Shown here in pieces: positions 22,106 to 25,826 of a DNA stretch of 25,826 bases. Source of the DNA: Bacillota bacterium. Its GTDB lineage: Bacteria > Bacillota > Clostridia > Christensenellales > Borkfalkiaceae. The DNA lies in contig QAKM01000031.1 in the NCBI GenBank assembly GCA_003343805.1, positions 1 to 25,826 on the forward strand, read 5' to 3'. Both the position numbers and the translations under genes were made by a program. Under the pieces are notes generated by a model. That model had not been told where the DNA came from, did not search any database, and saw nothing but the letters and a program-made list of their open reading frames with translations. Positions within the stretch are counted from its first letter, which is position 1. Every line of letters begins with the position of its first letter.

Positions 22106-23341
22106 GTGAAGGGACAGGGCATTGCGCTTGCGGCGGCGGCCATTCTGACCGCCTGCCTTTCGGGATGCAGCGGACCCGAAGAGCATCGGCACGAGATCGT
22201 CTATGTGGAGGGCTGTGCGCCCACCTGCACCGAGGCGGGGCTTTCGGGCTATTGGGAATGCACGGACTGCGGCGCGCGCTTTTCGGACGAGGCGGGCGAG
22301 CATCCCGCCGAGCCGGAGGTGCTGTCCGCGCTCGGGCACAATTTTGCGGTCGAGGAGACGCCGGCGACCTGCGAGGAGGCGGGTCTCTTCGTTTCGGTTT
22401 GCCTGCGCTGCGGCCTGCGCGAGGAGGAAGCCATCCCCGCGACGGAGCATCTGTTCGGATCCTGGTTCACGACGCGCGAGCCCACCTGCGGAGAAGAGGG
22501 GGAGGAGACGCGCGTCTGTGCCCTGTGCGGCCGGCTGGAGACGCGCCCGCTCTCTGCCCTTGCACATGAATTTGACGGAGACAACACCTGTTTGAACTGC
22601 GATTATACCTGCGTTGCAACGCCCGGGCTCTCCTATACGCTCGTTTTGGGCGCGGACGGGAACCCGGAGGGGTACGCCGTCTCGCGGGGGACGGCAGAGA
22701 CAGAGGAGATCGTGATCGCACCCTATCATGAGGGGCTCCCCGTCGTCGCTGTCGCCGACGGCGGCTTCCGAAACAGCATCGGGCTGCGGTCGGTCCGCTG
22801 TTATGCCCCGATCCGGACGATCGGAACCAATGCCTTCCGCGGCTGCGCCTGGCTGGAGGAGATCGTCCTCCCCGAAAGCGTGGAAGTGCTGGAAGAGGCC
22901 GCCTTCTATGCGTGCAGCGCCGCGCGCACGCTCTCGATCGGGAGCCGCTTGACGTTCATCGCGTCCCGCAGCTTTTACGGGATGCAGCAGCTTGAGACCA
23001 TCTCCGTGAGCGAAGACAACCCCGTCTACGCGGGCGAGGGGAACTGTCTCGTGGAGCGGGCGACGGGGACCCTCCTTCTGGGCGCGGGGGAGAGCGTCAT
23101 CCCCGACGGCGTCCGCTCGATCGCCGACTACGCCTTTTACGACAACCGGAAGATCGAATCCGTCGAGCTGCCCGCGGGCGTCACTTCGATCGGCGTATCC
23201 GCGTTCGGCGGCTGTGAGGCGCTCACCTCCTTCGCATTCCGTGGCACGGAGGGCGAGTGGGCGCGCGTCGAAAAGGGGCAGGAATGGCGGGATCATTCCC
23301 CCTTCGGCGAGATCCGCTTCGGCTCAAAGGGTGCATCCTGA
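22106..23341 (+). CDS. Lipoprotein with Cys-rich repeats and BspA-type leucine-rich repeats
   Basis: A 411-aa surface protein. The start is GTG 22106: AAGGAG lies 9 bases upstream and the consensus promoter places the RNA start near 22082. The signal peptide ends in the lipobox LSGC with Cys21. Residues ~25-165 hold three to four degenerate repeats with a TCxEAG...CxxCG pattern (APTCTEAGLSGYWECTDCG, ATCEEAGLFVSVCLRCG, PTCGEEGEETRVCALCG, NTCLNCDYTC), each opened by a His. These cysteines could bind metal or form disulfides. Residues ~200-400 are BspA/LRR_5-type repeats (AFRGCAWLEEIVLPESVEVL, AFYACSAARTLSIGS, AFGGCEALTSF), a surface adhesion or scaffold fold. The ligand is unknown. It is monocistronic and convergent with ttcA. 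Confidence 0.85.
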   Translation: MKGQGIALAAAAILTACLSGCSGPEEHRHEIVYVEGCAPTCTEAGLSGYWECTDCGARFSDEAGEHPAEPEVLSALGHNFAVEETPATCEEAGLFVSVCLRCGLREEEAIPATEHLFGSWFTTREPTCGEEGEETRVCALCGRLETRPLSALAHEFDGDNTCLNCDYTCVATPGLSYTLVLGADGNPEGYAVSRGTAETEEIVIAPYHEGLPVVAVADGGFRNSIGLRSVRCYAPIRTIGTNAFRGCAWLEEIVLPESVEVLEEAAFYACSAARTLSIGSRLTFIASRSFYGMQQLETISVSEDNPVYAGEGNCLVERATGTLLLGAGESVIPDGVRSIADYAFYDNRKIESVELPAGVTSIGVSAFGGCEALTSFAFRGTEGEWARVEKGQEWRDHSPFGEIRFGSKGAS

Positions 23342-23364
23342 GGGGGATCCTGTCATAACATAGA

Positions 23365-23393
23365 AAAAAGACGGATCAGCGGTCCGTCTTTTT
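23365..23393. terminator. Bidirectional terminator between the lipoprotein gene and ttcA
   Basis: Perfect 11-bp stem AAAAAGACGGA (23365-23375) with TCCGTCTTTTT (23383-23393), T-runs on both strands. The ttcA stop codon lies in the 7-base loop. Confidence 0.85.
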
Positions 23394-24233
23394 GTCTGCC
23401 TTTTTTTCGTATAGTTCGTCGAAGGAGTACGTCTTTCCGTCCGCCTTGAGCCCCGGGAAGGTATCGAGGCACACGGCGTGGAGGGCGGTAAAGAGATTGT
23501 CCTCGATCTGCGCATCCTGCCTTTTCAGCGCATTCACGAGCTCTTTTACTTCCTGCCGTTTGGAGCAGCCCTCCTCCGTCTCGGTACGGGCGGTCACGCG
23601 GCAGGCGCAGCGGATAAATTCCAGCCCGTTGTAGCGCGCCCAGGCGATGATGTCGTCCTCCTTGACGCAGTACAGGGGGCGGATGAGCTCCATGCCCTCG
23701 AAGTTTTGGCTTCGTATCTTCGGCATCATGCCCTGCAGTTGTGCGCCGTAGAACATCCCGATGAGCGTCGTCTCGATGACGTCGTTGAGGTGATGGCCGA
23801 GGGCGATCTTGTTGCAGCCCAGCTCCTTTGCCTTTGCGTAGAGGTGCCCCCGCCGCATCCGCGCGCAGAGGTAGCAGGGGGAATTTTCCACGCTGTCGGC
23901 GGCGGCGAAAATGTCCGAAGAGAACATCGTAAGGGGGAGGCGGAGCGTTTCGGCGTTTTCGAGGATGCGCGCGCGGTTCTCCTCGTTGTAGCCGGGATCC
24001 ATCGCCAGGAATACGAGCTCGAACTGCTGCTCGCCGTACCGCTTTAAAAGCTCCATGAGCTTTGCGAGCAGCATACTGTCCTTGCCGCCCGAGATGCACA
24101 CGGCGATCTTATCGCCCTCTTGAATGAGCGAATAGCGCTTGACCGCCCGGATGAAGGGATTCCAGAGGGCTTTTCTGTATTTTTTGACGATGCTGCGCTC
24201 GATCTCGAGGTGCCGTTCCAGAGGTCTTGTCAT
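23376..24233 (-). CDS. ttcA: TtcA-like tRNA 2-thiocytidine synthetase (PP-loop ATPase)
   Basis: A 285-aa cytoplasmic N-type ATP pyrophosphatase. The PP-loop is SGGKDS (Ser48-Ser53) in KIAVCISGGKDSMLLA. The cluster-type cysteines are CYLC (Cys120, Cys123), with further Cys209, Cys211 and Cys223 in the C-terminal part; TtcA binds a [4Fe-4S] cluster with a CxxC plus one distal Cys. LGHHLNDVIETTLIGMFYG is the second signature of the TtcA/TilS-related group. It would thiolate a tRNA base, cytidine 32 in known TtcA, but other TtcA-like branches have different targets. ATG 24233 is chosen; TTG 24242 overlaps the -10 region. No ribosome binding site precedes it and the promoter is so close that the mRNA may be leaderless. 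The long C-terminal ~60 residues are variable. Confidence 0.85.
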   Translation of the reverse strand: MTRPLERHLEIERSIVKKYRKALWNPFIRAVKRYSLIQEGDKIAVCISGGKDSMLLAKLMELLKRYGEQQFELVFLAMDPGYNEENRARILENAETLRLPLTMFSSDIFAAADSVENSPCYLCARMRRGHLYAKAKELGCNKIALGHHLNDVIETTLIGMFYGAQLQGMMPKIRSQNFEGMELIRPLYCVKEDDIIAWARYNGLEFIRCACRVTARTETEEGCSKRQEVKELVNALKRQDAQIEDNLFTALHAVCLDTFPGLKADGKTYSFDELYEKKADKKTDR

Positions 24234-24242
24234 AACGCCCAA

Positions 24243-24271
24243 AGGATAGCGTATTTTGTAAAAAAAGTCAA
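24243..24271 (-). promoter_or_regulatory. Promoter of ttcA, at leaderless distance
   Basis: Minus strand TTGACT (24271-24266), 17-base spacer, TATCCT (24248-24243). The expected transcription start (~24236) is only about 3 bases before the ATG at 24233. Confidence 0.65.
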
Positions 24272-24299
24272 ACTATTTTTCGGCGGGGGCGCGCCGCGC

Positions 24300-24328
24300 T
24301 TGCTTTTTGCCGCGCGCGGTGCTATACT
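24300..24328 (+). promoter_or_regulatory. Promoter of the SLC13/ArsB-type permease gene
   Basis: TTGCTT (24300-24305), 17-base spacer, TATACT (24323-24328). It diverges from the ttcA promoter, with 28 bases between the two -35 boxes, so one protein could control both. Confidence 0.6.
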
Positions 24329-24334
24329 TTCCAC

Positions 24335-24601
24335 GGTCGCGAAAAGCATTCATCGGCTGAATACTTTGTCGCCCTTGCGCGCAGCTGCGGTCACTTACGT
24401 CTCAGTAAGCTCCCTTGCTGCTTTCGCGGGCGAAAAGGGTTCCTGCAAAGATTTTGCGAAGCAAAAGATTTGTGGGAAGAGGAGGCATCGCACAGAGAGC
24501 AGCGCCTTTGACTGGTCAACAGGCGCTGACGACTGAGGCGAATGCCGACGAGGCCGCGACTGCTTTCCGAAGTAACCCCAAACACAAAAAAGGTCTTTCA
24601 A
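24335..24601 (+). promoter_or_regulatory. Long structured leader of the permease gene
   Basis: About 267 bases without a convincing gene. It includes the family 2 hairpin (24442-24477) and a 12-bp hairpin with one bulge: AGCGCCT-TTGAC (24501-24512) with GTCAA-C-AGGCGCT (24515-24527). No T-run follows, so it is not a terminator. I recognise no known riboswitch. Confidence 0.45.
24442..24477 (+). repeat. Small hairpin repeat (family 2), copy 2
   Basis: Matches 14689-14724 with 2 differences in 36 bases. The changes turn one C-G pair on each side into wobble pairs, so the outer stem CCTGCAAA/TTTGTGGG is kept. The loop and inner arms TTTTGC-GAA-GCAAAA are unchanged. Confidence 0.75.
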
Positions 24602-25750
24602 ATGGGAACAGCCGATACGCGCGCAAAGCGCTTTCTGCGCATGGCGGGGCATCTCGCCAAAAACAACGTGGTGCTTCTCGTGGCGATCGTCGCCGCGGCG
24701 ATCACCTGCATCTTCGTCCCCTTCGACGCGGAGTACGCGGGTTATTTCGATTGGAGCACGCTCGCCTGCCTCTTTTCGACGCTCGCCGTCGTCGCGGCGT
24801 TCAAAAATATCCGCTTCTTCGTGTGGCTTGCCGACATCATCGTGCGCCGCTTCAAGAATATGCGCAACATTGCGCTCGCGCTCGTCTTTGTCACCTTCTT
24901 CGGCTCGATGGTGATGGCGAACGACATGGCGCTCGTCACCTTCCTGCCGCTGGGCTATTTCGTGCTCGACTCGTGCGGCAACAAGAAACAGACGGCGTTC
25001 GTCTTCATCATGCAGAACATCGCGGCAAATCTGGGCGGGATGCTCACCCCCTTCGGCAACCCGCAGAACCTCTATCTTTATTCCTATTTCTCCATCCCGA
25101 CGGGCGAGTTCTTCGCCATCATGGCGATCCCCTTTGCCGCGGCGTTCTTCATGATCCTCGGCATCTGCCTCTTTGTCAAGCCCGAGCCCGCCGACCTTCA
25201 GGGCGTGCCGCAGAAGACGCCCTCCGTCTGGCGCTCCGTCGTCTATGGGCTCCTGTTCGCGCTCTCTCTTCTCATCGTGTTCCGCGTCTTCCCCTACTAT
25301 TGGGGGCTCGTCGCCGTCGTCGTGGCGCTCCTCGTCCTCGATTGGCGCGCCCTTGTCCACGTCGACTATTCCCTCCTTCTCACTTTCTGCGCCTTCTTCG
25401 TGTTTTCGGGCAACCTTGCCCGCATCCCCGCCGTCGAGGAGACGTTGGGCGCGCTCGTCGAAAAGGACCCGCTCGCCGTCGGCGTTCTCTCCTGCCAGGT
25501 CATCTCCAACGTGCCTTCCTCGGTGCTTTTGTCCAAGTTCACGGAAAATTATCCCGCTCTTCTCATCGCGGTGAACGCGGGCGGGCTGGGCACGCCCATT
25601 GCCTCGCTCGCGAGCCTCATCACCCTCAATACCTACCGCCGCATGATGCCCGGTGAGACGGGAAAGTATATCGTCAAATTCCTGATCTATAACTTTGCGT
25701 TCCTTCTCGTCCTCGTCGGCGTGGGGTATCTGACGCTCTTGTTATTTTAA
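24602..25750 (+). CDS. SLC13/ArsB/NhaD-type anion permease
   Basis: A 382-aa inner-membrane transporter with about ten helices, of the ion-transporter superfamily that includes citrate, arsenite and dicarboxylate carriers. The first half has VMANDMALVTFLPLGYFVLD and ANLGGMLTPFGNPQNLYLYS, the latter matching the SNPxN-type hairpin motif. The second half repeats this with CQVISNVPSSVLLSKFT and NAGGLGTPIASLASLITLN, giving the expected inverted-repeat pair of re-entrant loops. ATG 24602 is preceded by AAAGG at 8 bases; the 20 residues in frame upstream are not transporter-like. It is somewhat short for the family but complete. The substrate (organic acid, arsenite, other anion) cannot be told from sequence. 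Confidence 0.88.
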   Translation: MGTADTRAKRFLRMAGHLAKNNVVLLVAIVAAAITCIFVPFDAEYAGYFDWSTLACLFSTLAVVAAFKNIRFFVWLADIIVRRFKNMRNIALALVFVTFFGSMVMANDMALVTFLPLGYFVLDSCGNKKQTAFVFIMQNIAANLGGMLTPFGNPQNLYLYSYFSIPTGEFFAIMAIPFAAAFFMILGICLFVKPEPADLQGVPQKTPSVWRSVVYGLLFALSLLIVFRVFPYYWGLVAVVVALLVLDWRALVHVDYSLLLTFCAFFVFSGNLARIPAVEETLGALVEKDPLAVGVLSCQVISNVPSSVLLSKFTENYPALLIAVNAGGLGTPIASLASLITLNTYRRMMPGETGKYIVKFLIYNFAFLLVLVGVGYLTLLLF

Positions 25751-25778
25751 GAAAAATGGGGCGGCATCAGAGCAAAAA

Positions 25779-25826
25779 GGCTCCCTTGTGCAAAGGGAGC
25801 TGTCAGCGAAGCTGACTGAGGGATTG
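25779..25826 (+). repeat. Intergenic double-hairpin repeat, cut by the window edge
   Basis: The first hairpin is GCTCCCTT-GTGCA-AAGGGAGC and the second is GTCAGC-GAA-GCTGAC, followed by TGAGGGATTG. I recall similar elements as common between genes in Clostridia. It may also end transcription of the permease gene. Confidence 0.55.

Noticed and set aside
24395..25360. 321-codon minus-strand frame opposite the permease
   Set aside because: Asp/Glu/His-rich shadow of a membrane protein gene, with no ribosome binding site or domain.
1..25826. CRISPR arrays, tRNA or rRNA genes, transposases, phage genes
   Set aside because: None seen: repeats are few, irregular and hairpin-forming, and no recombinase or Cas-like protein is encoded.

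Overview
The window (25.8 kb, GC-rich, dense gene packing, Gram-positive style AGGAGG ribosome binding sites, start/stop overlaps such as ATGA and GTGA) looks like the chromosome of an anaerobic Clostridia-type Firmicute from a gut-like habitat. Pyruvate formate-lyase, a ZTP riboswitch, half-size TSUP permeases, BspA-type leucine-rich repeats and hairpin-rich intergenic repeats all fit. An uncultured Christensenellales-like lineage is a guess from protein flavour, not shown by the sequence. I found no tRNA, rRNA, CRISPR array, transposase or phage gene.

Layout. 1-2817 (+): 3' end of serS, a DnaQ-type exonuclease with a probable BRCT-like tail, and an RsmF-type rRNA m5C methyltransferase. 2965-6456 (-): a 1163-aa surface protein with both a signal/lipobox region and a C-terminal membrane anchor. 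6663-7420 (+): two overlapping half-size TSUP permeases. 7588-10633 (+): overlapping ppx, maf and mreB-like genes. 10720-14366 (+): a pyruvate formate-lyase operon. 14372-15993: two inverted copies of a hairpin-rich repeat enclosing a two-gene regulator cassette (-). 16004-17224 (-): a PTS IIC permease with an attenuator-like leader. 17569-19755 (+): a zinc-dependent phospholipase C-like protein and a UMF1/Atg22-type MFS transporter. 19824-21875 (-): an EF-G paralogue. 22106-23341 (+): a Cys-rich/LRR lipoprotein. 23376-24233 (-): a TtcA-like tRNA thiolase. 24602-25750 (+): an SLC13/ArsB-type anion permease. The window ends inside another intergenic repeat.

The most notable system is the pyruvate formate-lyase operon. 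It runs from a consensus promoter through a ZTP (pfl-motif) riboswitch with an overlapping terminator to pflA, a small thioredoxin-like protein, a PflB that stops just before the glycyl-radical domain, and a separate 78-aa gene encoding exactly that missing domain (RVSGYA motif). The enzyme therefore appears to be made as two polypeptides: one carries the Cys-Cys active site, the other the radical glycine. The break lies at a domain boundary and the small gene has its own perfect Shine-Dalgarno sequence and a different frame, so a simple frameshift does not explain it. ZTP signals a shortage of 10-formyl-tetrahydrofolate, and PFL makes formate, its precursor, so the riboswitch fits a one-carbon supply role.

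A second theme is non-coding structure. There are repeat copies with compensatory base changes, a family of very GC-rich terminator hairpins in convergent intergenic spaces, a leader with mutually exclusive hairpins before the PTS gene, and a promoter so close to ttcA that its mRNA may be leaderless.
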